A stretch of DNA of 64,000 nucleotides, from positions 912,753 through 976,752 of the forward strand of contig CM074816.1 of the NCBI GenBank assembly GCA_037447605.1. Direction: 5' to 3'. The stretch is from Zygnema circumcarinatum. Lineage: Eukaryota; Streptophyta; Zygnematophyceae; Zygnematales; Zygnemataceae. A program made the position numbers and the translations under genes. The notes beneath the pieces are model-generated. The model worked only from the letters and a program-made list of their open reading frames with translations, was not told the DNA's origin and made no database searches. Positions 45,285-56,600 of the stretch are shown here, one piece after another. Within the stretch, counting starts at the first letter, position 1. Each line of letters opens with the position of its first letter.

Positions 45285-46297
45285 GGAAAATTCTATTCTC
45301 ACACATTTTTTGTCTACACACAGACCTCTTTTCGCTGGGCAGATTTTAAAATAGACAAAAAAGGAGCACACCTTTCACACCTTTTTTTTTTTCACCTTTT
45401 TTTTCACATCTTTTTGGAATCGACACACGCTACTAGTCCTGAGCGGCCGAGCGCCGTGAGACCTTTTTCTGTCGGGCAGATTTTACTCCTTATCATTTAT
45501 TTTCAGAGAAAAAAATATCTGCCTGCCCGAATCCGCTCGGAGCGGAAGATCCGTCCGCCACGAGATCGTTCGCGGGTGGCCGTCCTTCACACGTGCAATA
45601 CTTTTCCGCCGTCGATATTTAGATCGCACTATGGCAGATCACCGTTCGATCAGCAGCCGGGCTCTGTCCCACGTGTCCCACCCAAGCCGGCTCCAAGGAC
45701 CGTACAAAAGGCGTACGCCCGCAGCTTCGAGGAAAGTCAAAAAACGTAATAATTAAAGTTGAGTGCCTGTACCAATCACAGTTTGCCACGTTTAAAAAGA
45801 GCACGCGGCAGATGGTGATTGGTTCAAGCTCGCAATGTAAGGAATTTAGACTTTCCTCGAAGCTGCGACCGTACGAGCTGTGTACGGACCTCGAGCCTGC
45901 TCGGGTGGGACACGTGGGCGTGTGCCATTCGCTGGAACCGAGCCCGGCTGCCGATCGAACGGTGATCTGCCGTGGTGTGATCTGCTCTAGAATCGACGGT
46001 ATAGTTTCTGCACGTGTGAAGGACGGCCACCCGCGAACGATCTCGTGGCGGACGGATCTTCTGCTCCGAGTGGATTCGGGCAGGCCGATATTTTTTTCTT
46101 TGAAAAAAACAAGAAGGGGTAAAATCTGCCCGATGGAGAAAGGTGTGTATCGATTTCAAAAAGGTGGGAAAAAAATGGTGAAAAAAAAAAAGGTGAGAAG
46201 GTGTGAAAGGTGTGTCCTTTTTTTGTGCTATTTTAAAATCTGCCCGGCGAAAAGAGGCCTGTGTGTAGACAAAAAAGGTGTGAGAATAGAATTTTCC
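45285..46297. mobile_element. Foldback element, about 1 kb
   Basis: Inverted ends GGAAAATTCTATTCTCACAC. The arms share the CTGCCCGGCG and ATCCGCTCGGAG segments with the elements at 42084-45079 and 43361-44306. Flanks are GACAACTAT before and GGCGACTAT after, a possible decayed 9-bp duplication (7 of 9 match). Confidence 0.65.
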
Positions 46298-46997
46298 GGC
46301 GACTATTTACAGTGTACGGATTCTGAATGTAGTGTACGATTTCGACGGGCAGCAAAAAAATCCTTTTTTTGGTTGCCCGGCGCTGTTTCATACTTTTTAG
46401 AATAGATACAGACCTTTTTTCGTCAGATGTACGGATAGTGATTTGAAATGTACGAAGCGCGCGCGTCTACAAGGTATAAGGGCGCAACACGTGGAGCAAC
46501 ATGATTGGTCGCGGCAACATATGACGTGGCAAGTATGTTTGGGACCGTGACGTGACAAAACGAGACGCGAAAAAAGTGGAGTCCGCGGACGGCAGTCGGA
46601 AATGGCCGGAATTAAAACTGACAGAGAAAGATAGGGCACATAACGTAGCGTGTTTCAGGAAAAATCTGTCAGTTTTTATTCCCGCCATTTCCGACTGCCG
46701 TCCGCGGACTCCACTTTTGTCGCGGCTCGTTTCGTCACGTCACGGTTCCAAACATACTTGCCACGTCATATGTTGCCGCGACCAATCATGTTGCTCCACG
46801 TGTTGCGCCCTTCTACGTTGTAGTCGCGCGCGCTTGGTACATTTCAAATCACTATCCGTACATCCGACGAAAAAAGGTCTGTATCTATTCTAAAAGGTAT
46901 GAAACAGCGCCGGGCAACCAAAAAAAGGATTTTTTTTGCTGCCCGGCGAGATCGTACACTACATTCAGAATCCGTACACTGTAAATAGTCGCCCCCT
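46298..46997. mobile_element. Long palindromic element, arms about 320 bp
   Basis: The left end GGCGACTATTTACAGTGTAC is mirrored at 46972-46992, and the arms match through to a short loop near 46625-46670. The left end of a second copy is seen at 63915-64000. Left-flank bases at 45272-45284 (GGGGGACAACTAT) suggest this element was split by the one at 45285-46297. Confidence 0.75.
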
Positions 46998-47604
46998 TCT
47001 ATAAAAGTATGAAACAGAATTTTTCGCTAAAAAATCCTTTGTAAAAGCTGCCCGGCGAAAAAGTCACTGATTTCTGACAAAAGAGGTGACTGTAAATAGA
47101 AATTTCCCGTGTAAAAAAGGATATGAAACTGTACGGTCAGGCGGCGGAAAATAACAGACGGCTAACTGTACGGCAGGATGGTGGACTGTACGGTAGATGT
47201 ACCTCCCAGTACGGCGACGGCTATAGGCGAACAGACAGTCGGCGCCGCCTAGCGAGGGGACCGAAATTTGTGTACATACAGCCAAGGGGAATCTCGAACT
47301 GAGTTCGAATTTCGTACAGAGATCTAGTGAAATAATGAGCAGAAGTTCAATCCAAAGTACTTCCTTCGGAAAACATTTCCACACGCGGGATATCGTGGGA
47401 TCGCTGGGAAGATGGTGCAGACGAGGGAGAGGGGGCGGAGAGAGGCGGACGGCCGCCTGCCTGAGGGGGCGCGAGAGGGAGAGGGAGAGGGAGAGGGAGA
47501 GGGAGAGGGAGAGGGAGAGGGAGAGGGAGAGGGAGGAATAGCGAGGAAGAGAGGGATAAAGAGAACGAGAGGGAGAGGGGCTGTGAGAGCTGAGGGTCTG
47601 CGAG
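46998..47604. promoter_or_regulatory. Upstream region of the mosaic gene with (GAGAGG)n tract
   Basis: No gene is supported. A (GAGAGG)n array at about 47468-47545 lies 60 bp before the ATG at 47605 and probably falls in the 5' UTR or core promoter. No TATA box is convincing. Confidence 0.45.
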
Positions 47605-50600
47605 ATGGCTTCCCCTCCCTCCCTCCTCGCGCTGCTGCTCGCGGCCCTCCACGTGGCCGCGCTCGCACGTGCGGACATGGTCCCGTCCGGCCCTCCGCCT
47701 TTGTCACAAGGTAACGAAGAGTTGCGTGTGATGTCTTGTACGCTCGCTCGTCGCTTTTATCGCAAAATCATGGACTTCCATCATCAGACTAACAAGGACA
47801 GTCGATCTTGTGCACGGTCGTATAAGTAAATGGTGTGTGAAGGACAATGTTTCAGCCGGCTCTTCATCTTTCTGTTACGAGCTTTTTTCGTGTTCCTTTG
47901 TTTTTGCACATATTTATCGGAATCTCTCTCTAGCCCTCAGACGTTTCTCGAGTCCCTTTTTAGAAATTCCGATCCAGAATATGCGTGAGTTAAGTATCGG
48001 TTCGAATATCCTCCATGGAGCCACTTTCAGACCTTGAGAGGCGCCTTGTTCAATGGTTAGAAAAGGAGAGCTTTTGGAGGACGATCTGGTCCACTGACTG
48101 AAAGAGGGAGCGCCTTTTCTAATTCCACCATTTCATGGAGCTGCGAGCACGTAGACGACGCGAGAGTTCCAAAGGAAAGCATAGCCGCGCTTCCGACTAT
48201 GACAGCATCGGGCAACTCCTTGCAATCATTTCATGCACGGCATCAGGAGTTGCAAGAGCATCCTTTCCCCTCCTCCCTCTCGCCCTCCCACTCCCTGTCA
48301 CTTCCTTCTCGACCGACCTCACTCCCTGCTTTAGCAGCAGGAGAGGGAGCTGTTGTAGCATTGCATTGAACCACCTCTTTCCTTGTCAGTACTCTCCTCT
48401 CCTATTGATGCCAGTCCTCCCACCACCTGTTGCTTCTGCAGAGGGGTTAAAAGGCGGTGAAGATTGCAGAATATGAGGGAACAGCCGATAGCCTTTCCGT
48501 GCGAGATGATTATCGAATCGGTGAAAATACCGCTCCAAAATACGCTTAATGACAAATGCGCTCTACTCCCCTCTCGTCCGACCCCTCCTGTGCTTTGAGA
48601 GCGGGAGAGGAGGCTGCTGCAGCTGCCTAGGCGGCATTAAAATTCTCAGAGCCTGTCTTCTTAGGGATTTCCAATTGTTAGAATTCTTCATTCAGAATTC
48701 GACATGTTCAGAACTCTTCCAGTTTTTATGAGCATCAGGGTATTTCTGCGCAGCTGCCAGGGTGACAACTCTCTCTTCTCTCCAGTGTTCAGAGATTTCA
48801 TCTCCGCTCAAGGACTGCTCTGCCAACACCTCCACCTTCTGCAGATTTTGAGGGTTTGCAGGATCATCAAGTTTTTTCGTGTTTAGTGTTTCAACAGCTG
48901 ACTCAAGAAGTGCGTAAGGAAAGCATAGCTGCAATTCTGACTATGAAAAAACTCGGATGCTCTTTCTGGCATCATTTATCCATGCATCACATTTTCATAT
49001 ACGGTTTCAAGTGCCGTAAGAGCTCCCTTTTCCTCTCCTCCCACTCTCCCTCCCTCTCCCTCTCAATCTCCCTTGCCCTCTTCCGCTCCCTCTCACTCCC
49101 TCACACCACCGACCTCACTATCTGCTTCAACAGCAAGAGAGGTCGCGGCTGCAGCTGCTGAATTAGTATCGCAGAAGCCATGCCTCTCAGAGCTTTAACA
49201 TCCCTCTCAAATTTAGGTTTCCCAATTTTTTATAATTCTTCATTCTGGATTCTTCATGGGTAGGACTCTCCCAGATTTTAGGTTTATTAGGGTTTTCAGG
49301 GTCGATCTCTGCGCTGCTGCCAGGTGGCAGCTCTCCCTCCCCCCTAATTCAGAGCTCTCCCCTCCACTCGATGCTATGTTTGTATTCACCTTTCTGTGAC
49401 GATTTTTTTTCGTGTTCCTTTGATGTTTTACATCTTTATCGTCCATATAAGTATTGCTTCTCATTTTTCATTTTGCCAAGTCCTTGCTCGTGTTTTGTGT
49501 TTCCAAACTAAGTATGCTGCTGTCTACCATCTGGTACTAGCATTCTTTTTTTCACATTTTACTCCTGTCATGTGCTGCGCTTTAGGTCTTAAGCGCTATT
49601 AGGTACCATGCGCATTTCAATATTTTAATTCCTCTGTTCATCGTTTGTTTATCTACTTGCATCTTGTCTCTGTGCTTGCAGTGAATCTGAAGCTCTGGAC
49701 CGATACCTCAATAGAGAATTTCCTCGTCGTGCCCTCGAACTCGTTGAACGCGTGGTCTGCCGAGGGAAACAATTCTAATGACGGAGCTCGAGTTCAGTTT
49801 TCTGACTGTACGTATTGCCGCACAGCTTAGTGGGATTATCACTTGAGATATCCTTAACCTGATTCTGCCAATGCAACTTTCACAATACTTTTCGAACCTC
49901 TCTTTAAGTGGCTACAACTTTTTCCGCCCCTTAGCATGCAACATGCACGCGATTCCTGTACATGTATTTCTCTGGCTCGCTTTCGACGCATGTATATATA
50001 TATATATTGATTGTTTCTGAACAAAGAAGCTCTGTTGCGATTGCAGATTCTAACGGATTTGATGGTAACGTCGGAGCCCTGTGGTTCCTCAACAAGGTCG
50101 GAAGCGCTTACTCCTTTCAGCAAACGCGGGGAACGTGTTTAAATGTTCCAGGCGGTAGCACAGATGCTGACACAGTCTTGGTTATATGGAGTGAGCTCCC
50201 GCCCTGGTTAAAACCAATACGCAATACATAATTGAGCTCTCTTGGTCCTATACAGAGTTCACTAGCTAGCTGGATATTTTATTTGATTACTTGGACCTGA
50301 AACAGCTTTAAGATACGGAAAGGATAACACGTGAGCAATGGAAGAATCGTCCAGATGCGTTTTTTAACGATTCTTTGAATGTTGTTGACTAGTCTTAGAC
50401 GCTGGCAATATTCTCAAATCTCTGTGTCTGATGTCGATATGGGGTGGCCGGATGGGCTGCAGCATGCAATGGGTCCAGCAATCAGCTGTGGACACCCATC
50501 TACAGCAGCTCTTTGGATTTCTCCGTTCAATGGCAGAACGTGAATTCCGGCCTGTGCCTCGACGCTACCGGGTCCCATAATGGCGATTATGTAATTCAGT

Positions 50601-53600
50601 GGTATTGCAAGCCTAGCGATACTCCCGACAATGCCAACCAGCTGTGGCTGCCACTACGCCGTACAATTCTCTGTGAGTGTCTTCGTAGCCTTGATTGAAC
50701 ATTTCGGGAGTGCTCCTCGAATCATCCATGTCTGCTTCTTGCCCTAACCGCAGAAATTTCTGATCTTGCAAGTGGGGTGCGAAGTGGTGCCTGATGACGT
50801 CAATTTGGTAAAGAAGGGCAGAGGGGCTGTCGGTTGTGAAAGTACTTTCGTTTTACTTCAAAATTGAACGCTTTTGGAACTTTGAGCTTCTAGAACCTCA
50901 CTTTGGGAGCTGAACTCGTATTGTTTGTTTGTTTTAAAAAGTAGACAATTGAAGCCTCAGCTATAGTTCGAGCATCTGTGGCGTTCTACTGTGTGGACGG
51001 CGTGTGGATGCAGCCCCAAGTCCAAATTTATTTGCATGCTTGGACCCCCCCAGCATGCAACGCAAAATTGCCCTCCCGGGGTTGAAGGGGTGTCCCTCTT
51101 GCGCGCACAGCCCTCGCGTCCTGCGGCCCTCGCATGCAAACGTCCTCGGACAGCCCCGGCCGGAGGGCGACGAGGGCCGTTCGATTCGTCGACAGGACGA
51201 ATGCGCTCCCTCCGATCCGCGACCGCTTGAAGCCTCGCACAGAGCGCCACGTGGACAGTCCACAGAGGTGATTCCCCTCCGTACATCCCTCGGCACGGCC
51301 GCACGATGGCGGGCCCTGCGCCGATCTTGCTCCCACCGTGCATGATGACGTAGCAACCGGGCTAAACGCCACGTCATCGTGCGTGGAGGGAGAATTATGC
51401 CACGTGGCAAGCAGTGGTAGGCCACGTTGTTCGAATCTGCCACGTGTTCGTGCGGATGCACACGTGGCAGAGTCGTGGCAACAGCTACTCGCCGTCACGG
51501 GGTCCTCTCCTACTTCGATTTAGAACTCTCCCAGGTTTGAAGTATATTAGGGTTTTCAGGGTCGCTCTCTGCGCTGCTGCCAAGTGGCAGCTCTCCCTCC
51601 GGCCCCCCCAATTCCGAGCTCTCCTCTCCGCTTGATGCTAGTCCTCCACCGGCTCTTTCTTCTGCAAATTTAGAGTTCTTAGGGTCATTAGGACGTTTAG
51701 GGTTTTCCCAGAGGTTCAGAACTGCGATGAGCAACAGAGGGCAATCCATTATATAGAATAAAAGAACAGCTGCACGTGCAGGAAAAAAATTGCATGGAAA
51801 ATGGGAGCGTTGGACAGTAAATTTGGCAGCCCCATAGTCGCATTCCGGAACCAAAAAAGATGCAAAAAAAGCAGGTTCTGCCATCAAAAGATTCGCAGAG
51901 AGACTTGCTCTCGTGAATCTAAGGTGAACGGGAAGTGAGAGACTCCTCTCTGTGATTGTACGGGTTAGGGCTGTGGGAAGTAAAGGGAAAATATCGGGTG
52001 AGACACAAGGTGCAATTTGGAATTTTGTGTGATGTTGAGTTTTTGATGCCAGTCTCTGAGTTGCGAATTCCACCAACAGAAAGTTCGTCCACTAGTCGAT
52101 TATTTCTGTTCTATACTCGCACTTCTGCCAGTTACACAACAGATTCGTTGCTCTTCCACTTATTTCTGATACTCATTTTTTTGAGCTCATGCAGCACTTG
52201 CTACTCCGACGGCCTTCAACTATGTCAATTTCAATACCAGCAGTCCTCCCATCATGCAAGGTGATACAAAAGTCATCGCCAACAGGCTGCAGTTGACGAA
52301 TTACAACCAGGGCCTGTCTGGCAATGCATTCCATCCGGCGCCGGTGACCTTGCTCAAAAACGGAACTGGAGGTTGCGAAGCAGCTTCGTTTAATGCGAGG
52401 TTCTCGTTTCTCATATTTAACAACATGCAAGCCTGTGATGGGGATGGCTTAACTTTCACCCTTGTTTCTTCCAACGCGGACTTGAGCAAATTTGGGGCAG
52501 GCTCGGGGCAATTTCTCGGGTATTCCTACGGAGGATCGGCCACAGTTGGTTCTATAGCCGTTAAATTCGATACTTACTTCAATTATGAGTATAATGAGCC
52601 TAATGGACGACATGTTGGAATACTTGAGAATCTCAACCCCATGACCATTGCATCAGCAACTACGTCCATCCTCAACACGTTGTCGGCAACCTCGACGAAG
52701 TATGCATGGGTGGAATACAAAAGCGAAACCAGCCAGTGGTCCGTATACTTCAGCAACGCGAAAAGTAAACCTGCTCAGCCTGTTCTCCGTTATAACAAGT
52801 CCCTCTGCAGCATTCTTCGGCCACCCAACTGCGCGGACTGTGTCTACATAACATCGGCCTTTGTTGGATTTACAGCCGCAACGGGGAGTTGCTATGACGC
52901 TCATCAGATTTTATCATGGAGCTTTGACAGCAGCTGGATGGGTGCGTTGCCAAACTTTTGTACCTTCATGGGTGCCGTAAGGGTGCATTTTCCCGCTCTG
53001 CATGATGTAGGAATCATACATAAGAATGCCCTAAGCCTTTTAAATAGGATTTCCCTCACATTTACCGGTTGCTTCGTCGCATGGAAGCGAGATGATCGAA
53101 TTCTGAGATTTACTTGGACAGTAATGCATTTAAAGTACTGGATAGCGAGTGGTTACGACCATCGAACGTTACAAATGCAAAGGCAAAGGGAAGCGATCTG
53201 CTTGCTGCCCCGCTGATGAAGCTGCGGAAACCCTGAACAAGAAAAATTGCAGGATTTTTTTTGTGCTTAAAAAGATAATGAAATGAATTATATATATATT
53301 CTCCTATCCACGCCTCGTTCTGCAGGAAATTGTGAGCTATCACAATCATCGTTTCGTATAATACTTAGATTATCTTGTGTAGTTATGCTGTTGTGCGTCA
53401 AACGTTATTAACCGACTGGAACAAAAAGGAATTTAAGAAGAGGCTCGCACAGGTCGTCGGTCGTCTAGGGTTTAGAGTTTAGGGCTTGAGGGTTTAGGGT
53501 TTGGGCATTTAGGGATTGTAGGGTTTAGGTTTTTAAGTTTTAGGGTTTAGGGGTTAGGGGTTTAGGGTATTAGAATTCTGGAGTTTGGTTCATTTTCATT

Positions 53601-56600
53601 TTTCTGCACATTTAATTTGCTGTTGGCTCGCCGCCGCCGCGTCCACCGTCCTGCCGGCCCGTCCACGCACTATCCCTATACCTAACCCTACATTCCCCCA
53701 CTCGGTCCTTCAAGCCTGATACCTACTCCCTGCAAAATCATTTGAAATTAGAACTACTTTAGTATTGTATGCATGTCATACAGTCTCGTCTCTTCTGCAG
53801 GTCAAGTGACTATAGAATTCGTCTAACAGCGAATTACGAAACCTAGTATATCGTGGGCGTGCGTCATACCTTCGCTCAAATGTATAACAGATGCAGAGTT
53901 TTTTCTTGCTCAGATGTATAACATAGAACTTTATATTTCCTCCAAGGAGGTTTTGCTAAAGATTATCACCATAACTTTTTTGATCAAAACCCTTATTGCA
54001 TGAACCGAACCTTTTGAAACTTGGCAGTTTGAAGTTTTCAGCTTGTCTGCACATTTAGATTTTTGTAGTTTTCACTGTGCAGTTTCCACACCTGCAAGAC
54101 CGCCGCCAAGTCGACCGCCTCCGCGATCGCCGCCACTTCCGCCCCCTCCGACGCCGCCTCCATCTCCGCCCCCTCCGAGGCCACCTCCCTCTCCGCCCCC
54201 TCCGATGCCGCCTCCATCTCCGCCTCCTCCGAGGCCACCTCCCTCTTCGCCCCCTCCGAGGCCGCCTCCACCTCCGCCTTCTCTAAGGCCACCTCCATCT
54301 CCGCCTCCTCCGCGATCACCGCCACCTCGACCTCCCCCAAGGCCGCCGCCGCCGCCACTTTCTCCGGACGGTAACGGAAAGTAGTCAAGATTGTTGTTTT
54401 CCTCTGTTTTTTAATCACTATCTTTTTTTGGGTTGCACAAACAGTAGTTATTATCAAAAAACTACTACCTTTGAGGAAAACCAGTCGTCCCCACCTCTGT
54501 CTTTTGATCATTATGTGAGAAAGGTTTGCTGGCTGAGTGCTAGAAGCATCACGAGGACAGAAAATCCACCATACAAAACGCAGTGTTCAATACTAAGAGG
54601 GAAGAGATTACAGTCACTCATCGGTCTCGTTCAGATCTGCTGCTTGAGCCTGCTCTCCGGATGCCTAGAGCTTACATTATGGCTTCAAGCTATTTTAAGA
54701 CTTTCTCCATGGCTGTCTTCTGCCACTTGGTACAGTTGTTGCTCTTTTGGAGTTCAAGAGGGCGTTCGCAAACGACGTCCTGAGTAATTGGAAGCTAGAG
54801 AGCTCTGTATGCAGCTGGGACGGTGTAGGATGCACCACAACTTCACCAAAAAGAGTCAACAAACTGTGAGAGATCCTTCCTTGTCACCTCTTCATTCTTC
54901 TAGCGTGATTTTGAAGTATGAAGACAATGTTTATAATGGTTATTTAAGAAATAAGAGTACAAACGTGGATTTCCTGCGCCTAAAAGAAACGAACTTTCAT
55001 CCGAAAAAAGAAAATATTGACTCAGAACCATTCAAGTTTTGCCCTCTGCTGTAACACTTGTAGTGACTTATCAGAGAAGGAAAATCCTTCTTAGTTCAAG
55101 ACTCTCCTTGGTAATGAGTCTGTGTGGAGGTCATGAGGGGAATAGTGTCAAACAGAAAATGCTCTGCACGTTCACGACGAAAAAAAAAACACAGGAATAT
55201 AACTGTGAACTAACGCCTGACGAAGAATATCACCTATAATGTTTGAAGTGAAGAAACTATCGTTGAGAGAAACAGAACTTTCCAAGACAGGCAACTGAAG
55301 TGCGTGTGTCGGTTTTGACAGCTTGTTGCCCGGAGGTGATCTGGTCAGTCCGCTGAACGGCACGATCTCACCCTCCATCGGCAACCTTGCAGCTTTGGAG
55401 GAATTGTGAGCACCTCTTACCCTTGTCGATCTTCGACAGCCAACTTTGGCATATGCCAGCGGATAATTTCCTGCATGTCTGCAAAATTTGTACTTGGAAA
55501 CCACCGTATACTTGGGTGCATGCTGCCCACTCATAACTATCGTTGTTGTGGACGTACCGTCGAGCAAGCCACACGAACTTCCTCATGTCCACAAGAAAGG
55601 CATGGGTCGCGAGTTCGGTGCGGAAACTGGTTTGGCATGTGAATATATTAGCAAATCATGTATAGGATTTGATCAGTTCTCTTAGATTTGTAAGATTTTT
55701 CAAGGAATTTTGTTTCCAAGACGATCAAGTTGAACGTGCATGCCTGCATTCGCAGTCGCACCTGCCATTCATGCTCGTTTTTGCCAACGATGTGCCTTAT
55801 TTTGATTGAGCCTAAGACTGACACATGTTCGAGTTAACATTGACATGTTAGTTGTAGCCAGGACTATGACTCCATGAAATGCATGCAAAATGGGCTACAC
55901 AGAATTTCGTGACACTCAATCTGGGCTGGGTATCTTGGATGTCTCCAAAGACATAGTCAAATTTCGAATCTATGACCTAAATCTATCATATGAAAAGTAT
56001 TCTACGAAGGGTTTTTTCCATATTTGTACCTTCTAGCTAGGTAACTGCCATGACCTTATGCTCAGATGCACGTTGTGTGCAATGTCGCAGGGATTTGTCG
56101 AACAACAAACTCAGCGGCGTCATTCCAAACACACTTGGCCAACTTCAGAATTTGAAAAAATTGTGTGTGATATTCACCTTTGGTCATTGTTTTGAAATGG
56201 AAAAAGTGTGATATAGTCTGCGACAAAGGAAGAATTGGACGTCTGCCTACCATTGAGCCTATTTCGTTTTCATTTCTCGAAATCCGTCGCTTTCATCGTG
56301 TGCTTGCTTCGACAGAATTATTTTCTATGTGATTCATTTGTTTAGTATGGGTGACATGAGCTATGGCAGGACTTTGTCAAATAATCAGTTGACGGGCGTT
56401 ATTCCCGCTTCCCTAAGCAACCTCACCTCTCTTACGGAGATGTAAGTGCCGAGTTGACTGTCCGACCAAGATGAGTGCCCACGTTTCTGCTGTGTGTGTT
56501 AAGAAATGCAACCTCCAACTGTTTGGTCGAATGGAACTTCAATCCTGCGGATATGATATGAGTCACTGCTTCAAAGGAGTATCAACCATATCCACTGAAA

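Noticed and set aside
50047-50672. Ribosome-inactivating toxin
   Set aside because: Only the beta-trefoil sugar-binding fold is present; no N-glycosidase domain occurs in the gene.
54038-54511. 157-residue minus-strand frame rich in Ala and Glu
   Set aside because: It is the complement of the SPPPP exon, which fits the phase and order of the plus-strand gene.
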